A DNA stretch of 31,289 bases from Mucidula mucida (lineage: Eukaryota; Basidiomycota; Agaricomycetes; Agaricales; Physalacriaceae): positions 1 through 31,289 of the forward strand of contig JADNYV010000405.1 of assembly GCA_015501055.1 (NCBI GenBank), in the 5' to 3' direction. The translations under genes were made by a program, and so were the position numbers. Shown here one piece after another: positions 21,402 to 31,289 of the stretch; positions within the stretch are counted from its first letter, which is position 1, and every line of letters begins with the position of its first letter. Under the pieces are notes generated by a model that was given only the letters and a program-made list of their open reading frames with translations, made no database searches and was not told where the DNA came from.

Positions 21402-21424
21402 ATATAAACTAAGCCCTATTCCGG
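21402..21424 (+). repeat. direct repeat, copy 2 (ATATAAACTAAGCCCTA)
   Basis: Identical over 17 bases to 16486-16502 and in the same orientation, 4.9 kb apart. Together with the palindromes it brackets the GNAT paralog B and agmatinase genes. Confidence 0.7.
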
Positions 21425-23009
21425 GGGAATGTATGAGTAACAAAAAATGGAAGAATTGCCGTGAAAGTCACTGCGCCCATCGATAAGCCATTGTACAAAT
21501 CATCAACTAAAGTATCAGCAAGTACATCGTATCATTGACGCCGATTCAATACACGAAAAGGACGGGGACGAACGGGAGGGCACTATGTGGCAGAGACTAA
21601 ATCATTCATCTGAAAATCATGTGCATTAGATACGCCTGTCGGATTCACCAAGCACACCCCTTTGGCGTGAGCAGCCACCATATAATTTCTCCGGTACTAA
21701 TGCCACATTTTTTTGTACTGTCCCCCGAGTTTCCCGCTAGAGCATCTCGTAAGTACCATCCCACGGCGGAGAACATGACTTTGGGCGAAAGCGTTAACAA
21801 AGTAGAACCCGACTGCCAAAACGAGGCAAAAGGATTGGCGGGAAGCTCTATTGTGAGAACATGCCTCACCAGTGGCGTAATCGAAGACACGGTTCTGCGG
21901 GGTGCTATCCGGCTGTTCTAGTTCCGACAAATCGAGGACTGATGACCAAAAGATGACAGAGGAGTAACTTTTTTTTTCTACTTCCGAAATGTAAATAGGC
22001 CCTACATTTCCAGGTACCTGGTACGCAGTTTGTAGTCTCTTGAAATATATGCAGCCCGGTCACTGATGGGCTATACTTGGGCCTTTTCAATCTGTGCTGT
22101 TCCTATTCAAGATACGTCTTTCGGGGAGAAGTCACGCACTACTTGCCGCACAGTTCGCATCGGCTGGATTACTTGCATCGCATGTCATTGCACCGAAACA
22201 AAACGCTTCCACGCATCCTGTCCTTGAATAAGTCAACCACCCGGAAGTAAACAGAGCGAAGAATCCAAGCTCACTGTTCCAACTTGCACACGAACAGAAG
22301 ACACCACCTTGAACCGAAGAGACGATTTCTATCGTTAGTTCGGAGCCTTGACAGCATTCAGGGGTGCTCAAGAAATCTATAGCCTAAAGTTAGTACCACT
22401 ACTGCTCCGAAGTATGCAGATATGGGACACTAGTGGCCAGCGAGTGAAGGTGAGAGATAGGGCAGTTTATAGGGCTCGCCGAGCTAAACTGGCCCGCTTT
22501 TCAATTGTTCTGTTCCCGTTCAACACGCATATGCTGAAGATAAGGAAACGAGTACTTGCCGCCAAGTTCGCAACATAGATGTGAGGTATTATTGCACTGA
22601 ATTTTTGAACGGTACCTTCATCACATCCAATGCATAGTTCTCGTGCTAGACGGCCAACCGGAAGGCAACCGATGACCTGAACCCCACACCATTCTGTACT
22701 TCTCTACAGATTTACTTACCACTGAGTTGCCCTGCTCGCGTACCCTAAAGGTACAGTTGAAACCGGAACCGAGATCTGTTGGCTTGTTTCGTCGAAATAT
22801 ACGACATCCCGAGGGTGACATTGGGTCTTCAAGCTTCAAGTGGGACGGTCACAAATCAGTATCAAGTATTGATATTGTCGCACACAAATTGAGGTGAGGT
22901 GAACTTCGGCGCGCCTAATGTTTGATGCACTGCTCGGATTCTTCATCATACCGTACATAGCATATGTCATATCGAGAGAAGGAAACAGAATACAACAGTA
23001 GCATAATAC

Positions 23010-23658
<649 letters not shown>

Positions 23659-26111
23659 CTTGACTGGCGGCGACGACGAGGAGAGGGCTTGGGATTGCCA
23701 GTGCCAGTGATCGACTCAATCGCCTGTACAGCTGGCCAAATTGAGTTTGAGCTCCGATCGAAATATGATCGGCATACCGGCAGTGGCGCATGTGCGGTTT
23801 ACCGAGCTCCTTGACTATCTCGGTCAAGGGCGGGAACTTTCCGTGATACACGGCGTCGGGATAATGTCCATTCGCCTTGTCTTTCGGAGCTGTGTCTATG
23901 TATGGACTGGACTGTTGATTTACTGACTGGACAGTTTCTCTCGCTAAGTGTTAATCCGTGCATACCATTAGAATCTACTTCTTGGCTATTCTTACTGATT
24001 GATGTTCTCTCTGTATATACTGGTACTCCAAATGGGAACGCCAAGGTTTGACTGACTAACTTGTTTTAAAGGCACAGCCCGTTCGTGGATATCGATCTGT
24101 GCTCGGAGCGAGGCGTTGTCCGCCGGTTGGGCGGATGTCGACGAGTATGTAACGTATCATATTCTGAAGCATATGCACCGCTGGGCGTTCTCCGTCCAGC
24201 CAGCTAGTCCGACTATTGTAACTCGGCTTCGCCAATTTCTGTGTTCAAAAATCATACATTCCATCTGGCGCGGTCTATCTCGTATCTTTGTCGGGCGAAG
24301 CTCTTCTCCTTGAAGACCAGGCTTAGTTCAAGTTCAAGTTCGTTATCTCTATTACATCACAACGAGAATCAAATCAATGCGACATACTATACTCTTCAGC
24401 GCGCCATTCAATAGTCTACTCTGAACGATTTCTGAACGCTCTCGTCCTGGACAAGTTATTTCCGGGGTCTTCCTGCCACCCCAATCACTAATCACCGCTC
24501 ACCTCTGCATGTCTCCCCATTGACATTGCAAGAGCGGAGGTGTATACACAATTTGGCAAGTTCATACACAGCGATCAACCGAAACCGACCCGCAACGGAA
24601 TCGTCGGTCCAGTAAGGGCGGTGGTATCTATCCTGGTCCCTGACTAAAAATAGGAACAGGGATTGACGCGTCGGTGAAGATTGACAAGGCGAGGTAAAGC
24701 GAAAGAGGAGGAGGCTTTTCACATGAAATGAGGAGGGAGGCGAGTGGTGATCCCCACGTCATACCATCGATCGAAGTGATCGCTTAGACCAGTGTTATCT
24801 TAATGTGATCGAGGCGAATGCATGTTGTGCCACTGGTCGCGTTTACAGCACAGAGAACGGGTCAACGAGTCTAGTGTAGAGCGATTCTACGGAGACCCCG
24901 TCGGAAATCGTACTGCCCCACATGTTAACCAGCTAAGAACCAACATTGTACGTGAATTTGCAGCGTGTTAGATAGGTTTGTGAGAAATCGAATTGTTCGA
25001 AAGTACGAAGAAGGGCGTGTTAGCTCGTACTAGATTGCAGGCTCGCCTCATCGTGATCAATTGTGGGTCCACGAACCTAGGTATACTTGATGGATGCGCC
25101 TAATACTTGATAGGGTAACCGGGGCTGCATGGTGGAAAATGACAAGTAATCCGGCGCGCTTGAAGCCTCGATTGCTTCTCCGTAGGTATGAGAATCAAAA
25201 GTGAGTGGCTCTTGTTGTCGTATAGACCGTATAGAGTCACGAGTCGCACTCGCGAGCGTATCGCCCCGGTTTGCACCGGCGCGTCACAGCGGCGGGAGTC
25301 TCCGTAGGCGTCGAGAGCTCAATGGATGTAAGAACATTTGGAGAAGTTGTACAATGGGCGGGCGCAGTGCATACGGAAAGAAACCTGTCGGAGCGAGTAG
25401 AGGTTGCGGTGGAGGAGGAGGATGGGGGATAGACCAGAAGATTGAGGAGACTATCAGGATGCGATTTTCGAAAGATTACATGGAACGGATAACACGAGGT
25501 TTGTAAAGGCGTGTCTGTTCAGAGATACGAGGCGCCAGGGAGAAGAGAGCGATAATGGTCGCGAGTAGGTGATCGGAATCGCGACATATGGGAATATCAA
25601 AACGAACAAGAGGATAACCGAGGCGCAATAGAGGGTTGTTTCATTTGTGCCGTGCTTGAAGGAAGTCTAGTCAACAAAGCCAAGTATCAGGAAAGGTACA
25701 GGCAGAGGATAATAGACATAAAGCATAATAGGCCTGAATACAGAGGATAAAGAGCATTCTGAGACATGAAAACCGGAGGATACAGAAGAACAATGGAGCG
25801 AGCAGAATAGTTCGCATCTGAGATAGCGACGGCGTGTTCCGTCAGGGCATGCCTGTCCGATTGGGGATGGTGAGCGGTGGCAGGGGTCCTTTCCAAAATG
25901 GGATGATCCATAAAAGTTTGGATCATGGATCGTACCACCAGCGCCCTTTAAAGCAGCTCAGTTGTCCAGACTTCCCCAGTACATAGGGCCTAGTCCGCAC
26001 ACCGGTCACCAGCACCGCCGTTCCCGCCCCAGTGCGCAATATTCCTCTGTTTTTCGGATTAATCCTCATAATTCCACAGAATATTCACCTCCGACGAGTC
26101 GGCTGCCCAAA
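23659..26111. other. 2.4-kb region between eL42 and HMG-CoA reductase
   Basis: No gene can be firmly supported. On the minus strand, about 23930-23700 reads HYPDAVYHGKFPPLTEIVK and GKPHMRHCRYADHISIGAQ, which looks protein-like but has no recognised family, no clear start and would run into the eL42 start. A plus-strand frame over the same bases (MIGIPAVAHVRFTELLDYLG) is equally open. The remainder is probably the eL42 and HMG-CoA reductase promoters, which are divergent. Confidence 0.4.
25929..25938 (+). promoter_or_regulatory. possible sterol regulatory element (ATCGTACCAC)
   Basis: The decamer lies about 175 bp before the HMG-CoA reductase start codon. It resembles sterol regulatory elements reported for fission yeast Sre1 as I remember them (ATCGTACCAT-like). 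Sre1/SREBP controls sterol genes at low oxygen or sterol. A single ten-base match is weak evidence. Confidence 0.3.
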
Positions 26112-29100
26112 ATGCGCGCCGTGCTCAAGCCATTCGTGATACACGCCTCGTACTCGCCCATTGAGACGATTGTCTTCTTCTCTATTGTCGGAACATTGGC
26201 CTACTTCCATGTATTGTCTGCTATAAAGCACTCGGCATTCTTCGCGACCTCGAATCCAATCACCCTTCGTCCGTCGCACGCGCTTTACACTCAACAAGAA
26301 TGGGTCAATGTCCGCGAGCATGCCTGGCACCACGCGCGGTCGGCCGCAGACAGCTCGCTCATTCCGGTCGAACTTCAGCAGGTTGTTTACTCGCTTGACT
26401 CTGTCCAGAAAAGCAAGGATGTGAGTGTTACTTGACTTAACATGTTTAACTGCTTCTCATCCATGCTTAGGCTGTACCCTCTTCCATTTCCCTCGAATTG
26501 TCGCCGCTCTCAGAGTCAACCTATAACATGTCCCAGTACGCGCAGGATTCACTCACATATGCTTCCGGCCGCCAATATAGCTCCACTTGCCATCGCCCTT
26601 CAACCGCCATGCCCAACAAATCTGCTACAGACCAGCCTCCCTGCTTCTCCTCCGTTACTGCTACGCCTCGCTCGCTCACCCAGACGTTTGCATTCACGCC
26701 CGGATCTCGGGAGGACTTTGTGACCGCTTTCTCGCGGTTCTTCAAGTCAACACCCGTTGACGAGTCTGACGTCCGGTTCGAACTTGAGGCGCGTGAGCAG
26801 GAAACTATTGGCGACATGAAGAGCAGCAAATGGGTCGCGTATGCCCTCCGGGCCTTTGTGATGCGTTTCTGGGATCTCGCCAAGGTTCGTCTTTCTCGTG
26901 TCGTTTAATATCAGTATACTGATTCTTTTCTACAGAAAGCAAACTCGTTGGACATCGTCCTGATCCTAACTGGCTACATTCTCATGATGACTACCTTGTT
27001 CATTCTAGCCTCTCGTTCTCGCCAGCTCGGATCCAGCTTCTGGCTTCCCTCCGCCATTATTTCTTCTTCTGTTCTCGCAGTCCTTCTCTCGCTACCTATT
27101 GCCATGTGGCTCCGCATTCCCATGGACCCAGTCGCCCTCTCCGAAGCACTCCCATTCTTCCTGTGTACCGTCGGTTTCGATAAGCCCATCCGTCTCGCCC
27201 GTGCCGTCTTCAAGCATCCTCATCTTACAAGCCCTGTTGGTGGTGCTAGCTCGGGTGGCCAGCTGAAACCGGCCGGAGAGGTTATTCTTGAATCTCTGAC
27301 CAAGGTTTACTATCCCATCATTCGCGACTATGTCATCGAAATCGCCGTGTTGGTCGTCGGAGCCTATAGCCGGGTTAGCGGTCTCCGCGAAGTGTGCGCA
27401 CTTGCCGCGCTCGTACTCGGCCTCGACTGCCTTCTCCTCTGCACGTTCCTGGCATCCATCCTCACGATCATGGTCGAGGTGAGTATTTTTGCTTCCGTTG
27501 TCTCATGTGATGGCATGTTCGTGTCGCACGACATGGTCGCATGGGCCGACTTTATTGTTCAACGCTAATTAAATTGTCTGGCGTCAGGTTCATCGTATCA
27601 GAACTGTGCGCGAACTTACACGATCGCGGTCCTCCACCTCCATTACGACGGACGGTACCTCTGGAACCCCTGCAACAATAGACTCTCCGAAAATAGGTCA
27701 GAAGTTGTCAAACATGGTCGCCAGTGTGCTTGGCGTCAAGGGATCTGCTCGCGCTAAAAAGGAAGATAAAGAAAGCCCGGTGGCGCGCCTCAAGCCTATT
27801 CTGGTAGGTTGACAAAAAGGCTAATTTGATTCTCTTGTCTAACTTGAAAATGTTTTTCCTTGTGCAGATTGCGACATTTTTGACCCTGCACATCTTGAAT
27901 CTGTGCGCGCCGCTTACACCTACGCGCCACAGCACCTATGTGTCTACTATTCGCAAGGTGGACATTACTACGCCTACCTTGCGCGCCGCTCTTGGAGCTC
28001 TGATTGATGCCGAGGAACTTACCGCCTTTGACGTTGAAGAGGACGTGAGCATTCTTGCCAAGGTGCACCCTCCTCTCCACGTTCGTGTCATTCCTTCACC
28101 AGCCATGCTCGCTACTGTCGCACCCGCCACCGTCCCTACTGCCGGCCCTCGCACAACTACCGAGCTTGTCGAAAGCTTCATGTCCACCTGGTCGCGTCTC
28201 GTCGGCGATCCTCTCCTCTCCAAGTGGATTGTCGTCGTTCTTGCCATGAGCATCAGCTTGAACGGGTACCTACTCAAGGCCATCGGTGCTGGCCTCGCTG
28301 GCAAGACGAACGCCGTCAAGAGCGGCGGTGTACGGTTCAACAACGAAGATAGTGAAGGCAAGACGCAGGAGGCTCCCATCGTCGCACGCGCTGTGATTCA
28401 GAAGCCCATTTATATTCCGCCGCCGCCCAAGAAGCTTGCGACTTTCACTCTCGATGATGTTGACAGGAAATTGGCCAAAGCTAGGAAGGTTCCTACACCC
28501 AACAAGCTGCAGCTAATCTCTCCCCCCGACTCGACGGGCTCCTCGGCCTCAGACGAAGAAGACTCAATGGCGTCCGACTTCCTCCGCCCTCTCGAGCAGT
28601 TAATCGAGCTCTACGAGCATGGCCCGAAACCTGTCGCGCTCGCTTTGGCGTTGATGAACGATGAAGAGATTATTATGCTCGCCCAGAACGGCAAGATTGC
28701 TGCGTACGCTCTAGAGAAGGTCCTCGGCAGCCATGAGCTCGAACGGGCTGTTAGGATTCGCAGGGCACTTATTTGTGAGTTTCCCTTTTCCGGTTAGACC
28801 ACGGATGAGGGTACTAATTGTCTTCTCATGTTTAGCCCGCGCCTCGAGGATTAGCACGCTGGAGACTTCGGACGTCCCTATGTCGGGTTACGATTACTCG
28901 AGGGTTATCGGTGCTTGCTGCGAAAACGTGGTCGGTTATATTCCCCTTCCCTTCGGTATTGCCGGTCCTCTCAACATCGACGGCGTTCTCTGCCCTATCC
29001 CGATGGCGACCGCCGAGGGCACTCTGGTTGCTTCGACATCTCGTGGCTGCAAGGCTCTCAACGCTGGTGGAGGTGTTACCACTGTCGTCACTCAGGACGG

Positions 29101-30168
29101 CATGACCCGTGGCCCTGCTATCGATTTCCCTTCGATTACTCTCGCTGCTGAAGCCAAGGCCTGGATCGCCTCCGATGAGGGCTACACCACGATCAAAACC
29201 GCCTTCGAGTCGACTTCCCGCTTCGCTAAGCTGCAGAGCCTGAAGACTGCCATGGCTGGTCGTACTCTCTTCGTTCGGTTCATGACTGCCACCGGTGATG
29301 CTATGGGTATGAACATGATTTCGAAGGGCACAGAGAAGGCGCTGGAGGTTATGCAGAAGCGGTTCCCGGAGATGATCACTCTAGCGCTGTCGGGTAATTA
29401 CTGCACGGACAAGAAGCCTGCTGCGATTAACTGGATCGAGGGACGAGGCAAGAGTGTCGTGGCCGAGGCTGTTATCCCCGGGAAGGTTGTCCAGTCGGTG
29501 CTGAAGACTACCGTCGAGTCGTTGTGCAACCTCAACACGAAGAAAAACTTGATTGGCAGCGCGATGGCTGGCAGTATTGGTGGATTCAACGCGCACGCGG
29601 CGAACATCTTGACGGCAATCTTTTTGGCTACTGGACAGGATCCGGCTCAGAACGTGGAGAGTTCTAACTGTATGACTCTCATGGAACCGTGAGTGTTTTC
29701 TTTTCGCTTTGCGTATCCTTTTCTGACGACTTTGATTAGCACGAACAACGGAAAAGATCTCCTTATGACTGTTTCGATGCCTTCGATCGAAGTTGGAACT
29801 GTTGGTGGTGGAACGGTATTGGCTCCCCAGCAGGCTGTGCTGGAAATGCTCGGAGTCAAGGGAGCCCACCCCACCTCCCAGGACAGAACGCCCAAGGCCT
29901 CGCTAGGATAATCGCTGCTGGTGTCATGGCCGGCGAACTGTCTTTGTTGAGTGCCTTGGCGGCTGGACATCTCGTTCGGGCGCATTTGCAGCACAATCGG
30001 TCGCAGGCGAACACCCCCGTGAGCTCGCGGCCAGTGACGCCTGGCCCGAACGTCGAGCCGACGGCGCAGCTGATGCCCCGGTTGTTGAAGGGTGTTTCTT
30101 TCAGTCCGTTAACACCATCTGCTTCTACGACATCATTACCACCTTATTCTGCTGTAGATAAGCCTTGA
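26112..30168 (+). CDS. HMG1: HMG-CoA reductase, with a -1 frameshift near the C-terminus
   Basis: Seven exons: 26112-26420, 26471-26884, 26936-27478, 27588-27803, 27868-28774, 28836-29688 and 29740-30168, about 1,223 residues if the frame is kept. It reduces HMG-CoA to mevalonate with NADPH at the ER membrane, the committed step of ergosterol and isoprenoid synthesis. Membrane segments start at residue 14 ([18 protein letters not shown]). The sterol-sensing-like block begins [20 protein letters not shown]. In the catalytic domain Glu857 ([10 protein letters not shown]), Lys960 (NMISKGTEK) and Asp1065 (GQDPAQN) are present. The catalytic His and the following HNRS, whose Ser is the AMPK-type site in animals, are encoded after a one-base loss at 29876-29880 (between HPT and GQNAQ). 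Read literally, the protein ends at TAA 29909-29911 without that His. The start at 26112 (context CCCAAAATG) precedes the first membrane segment. Confidence 0.93.
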
Positions 30169-30362
30169 TTTTTTGAGGCAATGCTTTCTTTTTTTTTCTG
30201 TTTGTGTATAATTATATTACAACTCATATAAACACCGGATTTTGTGCATGAATACATAGTACATTAGTGTGTAAAGCTAGCGGAGCAATGAAAAAGATGA
30301 CGATTGCATAGATGATGGTTTGAGTGATTTTTGAGTTTGACGTTCCTCTTTGGTGAATCCTT

Positions 30363-30771
30363 TTATTTCTCGAGAACCACATCGCCCTTGGAGAAGCAGT
30401 CTTTCACAGTACGCCGCGATACGTTGTGTGTTTCTTGGGCTTACTCAAAACCAGACCTTTTGATTTGGACTCTTGATCGGAGTTGAACGTCTTGTCCAGT
30501 GACCACCATGACGCGAAAGGAATGGATGCGTTCTCCGAATAGTTTTGTCGTTCTACCGTCTGCTCCCATTAGACGACACACGAAACGCGTGGCACATGTG
30601 GCAGGGAGAGAAAGGCGTGGGAAGATAAGGAGCACCTTGTTGTGCCTCGATCGTAGTGAATTCAAGGACTGAAACGCGTTTCTGTGCGGTCGAACGTGAA
30701 CTACATAAACGGGCTGCGCCGTCGACACGCACGGCGAGTCCGGGACAGCCAGCAAAGGGAAAGTTAATCAT
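30363..30771 (-). CDS. weak candidate gene, unknown product
   Basis: Downstream of and convergent with HMG-CoA reductase, the minus strand has an ATG at 30771 (MINFPFAGCPGLAV..) and an intron-like segment (GTGCTCC..GAGCAG, about 30632-30569). An exon containing ASIPFASWWSLDKTF and SKGLVLSKPKKHTTY follows, ending at TGA 30404-30406 or, in another frame, TVKDCFSKGDVVLEK ending at TAA 30363-30365. I do not recognise a family. The sequence could be coding, but the competing frames make the model unreliable. Confidence 0.3.
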
Positions 30772-31289
30772 GGTAAGGACAACATCTGGATTCTGCGTCT
30801 TTCCAGGCCGCGCGTAAGGCCTATGGGCCGCTAAGTAGTTGAAAATTATGGTGGAGCGCTTACTTCGGACCGGAGGCCGAACGGAGTCTCACTCCCATGT
30901 GAAAATCTGGTAACAAGCTTAGAACGAGCTTCAACAAGTCTCCGATCTTCTGCACGAGGAAACCTACCGGTAGTGACAGTAACGGTGGCAATGTTGTTGG
31001 GCAGGCAGGGTTTCCGAAGGCGTTACAAAACACCAGGGACGGCGCTCAAATTTGGTTAAAAAGTAGGTGAGCCTCAAAAGATATCTCATTTCCACGAAAT
31101 AACAGAACAGTCTATTCAAAAGATGGGCGCCCAACAGTCATAGAAGCCTATCAGGCTCGCTGCCAAGTGACACTCGAGCACATGATCGGTTATTTGTGTA
31201 TTCAATTTCAAGGTTGAATTCACGCGTTGACCACTTACCACTATCACTACCATCGTCGACTCTCCAATCATATACTCATACCACCGAGG
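30772..31289. other. right edge, no gene seen
   Basis: About 0.5 kb with no convincing open frame, RNA gene or repeat. If the minus-strand candidate at 30771 is real, this is its promoter. Confidence 0.4.

Larger units (their letters stand above)
20948..23009. other. 2-kb region without a recognised gene
   Basis: No supported gene. Repeats at 21157-21240 and 21360-21424 lie here. The frame at 21619-21921 (plus) and a cysteine-rich minus-strand frame at 22132-22371 were inspected; neither shows a family motif, signal peptide or consistent splice structure. The last part is the 3' side of the eL42 gene. Confidence 0.45.

Noticed and set aside
22132..22371. Cysteine-rich small secreted protein on the minus strand
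   Set aside because: There is no signal peptide, no upstream exon and no family motif; the cysteines are not patterned.
23700..23930. Gene upstream of eL42 on the minus strand
   Set aside because: The frame looks protein-like, but no start or splice structure was found, it runs into the eL42 start, and the opposite strand is equally open.
25201..25506. Glycine- and arginine-rich plus-strand frame
   Set aside because: Low-complexity composition, no conserved motif and unconvincing start; probably chance in promoter sequence.
29836..29880. Intron explaining the HMG-CoA reductase frame change
   Set aside because: A GT..AG pair exists, but splicing would delete the conserved LGVKGAHPT segment.

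Overview
The window looks like nuclear DNA of a filamentous basidiomycete, most likely an agaricomycete. Genes are split by many 43-64 bp introns with GT..AG borders, and the retroelement and KDZ transposon are of types common in mushroom-forming fungi. The species cannot be named from the sequence. Exon structures were built by hand from splice signals, reading frame and conserved motifs; most close in frame to the base.

Left third (1-9180), transposon-rich. It opens with the decayed 3' end of a Ty1/copia retrotransposon (two in-frame stops, then polypurine tract and LTR). A small HW/WxCxxWV-type protein gene follows at 2093. About 2940-9180 is a DNA transposon bounded by 28-bp inverted repeats (27/28 identical). 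It carries an apparently intact CxC5-CxC6-KDZ transposase on the minus strand and, convergent to it, a zinc-cluster protein with an RTC4-like C-terminus, interrupted by one TAA codon.

Middle (9390-23660), host genes: an APH/choline-kinase-like kinase; a SUZ12/VEFS-box Polycomb (PRC2) subunit; two divergently oriented GNAT acetyltransferase paralogs separated by about 1.5 kb that holds a perfect 26-bp palindrome; a secreted agmatinase/arginase-family enzyme with two GC-AG introns; and ribosomal protein eL42 (RPL44) with its stop codon alone in the last exon.

Right end (26112-30168): a seven-exon HMG-CoA reductase, the committed enzyme of ergosterol synthesis, complete except for a one-base frameshift just before the catalytic-histidine segment. 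A weak candidate gene lies on the minus strand beyond it.

The genes do not form one pathway. The strongest candidate for something little described is the two-gene KDZ element pairing a KDZ transposase with an RTC4-domain zinc protein. The palindrome and direct-repeat pair (16.4 and 21.4 kb) around the GNAT/agmatinase block comes next.
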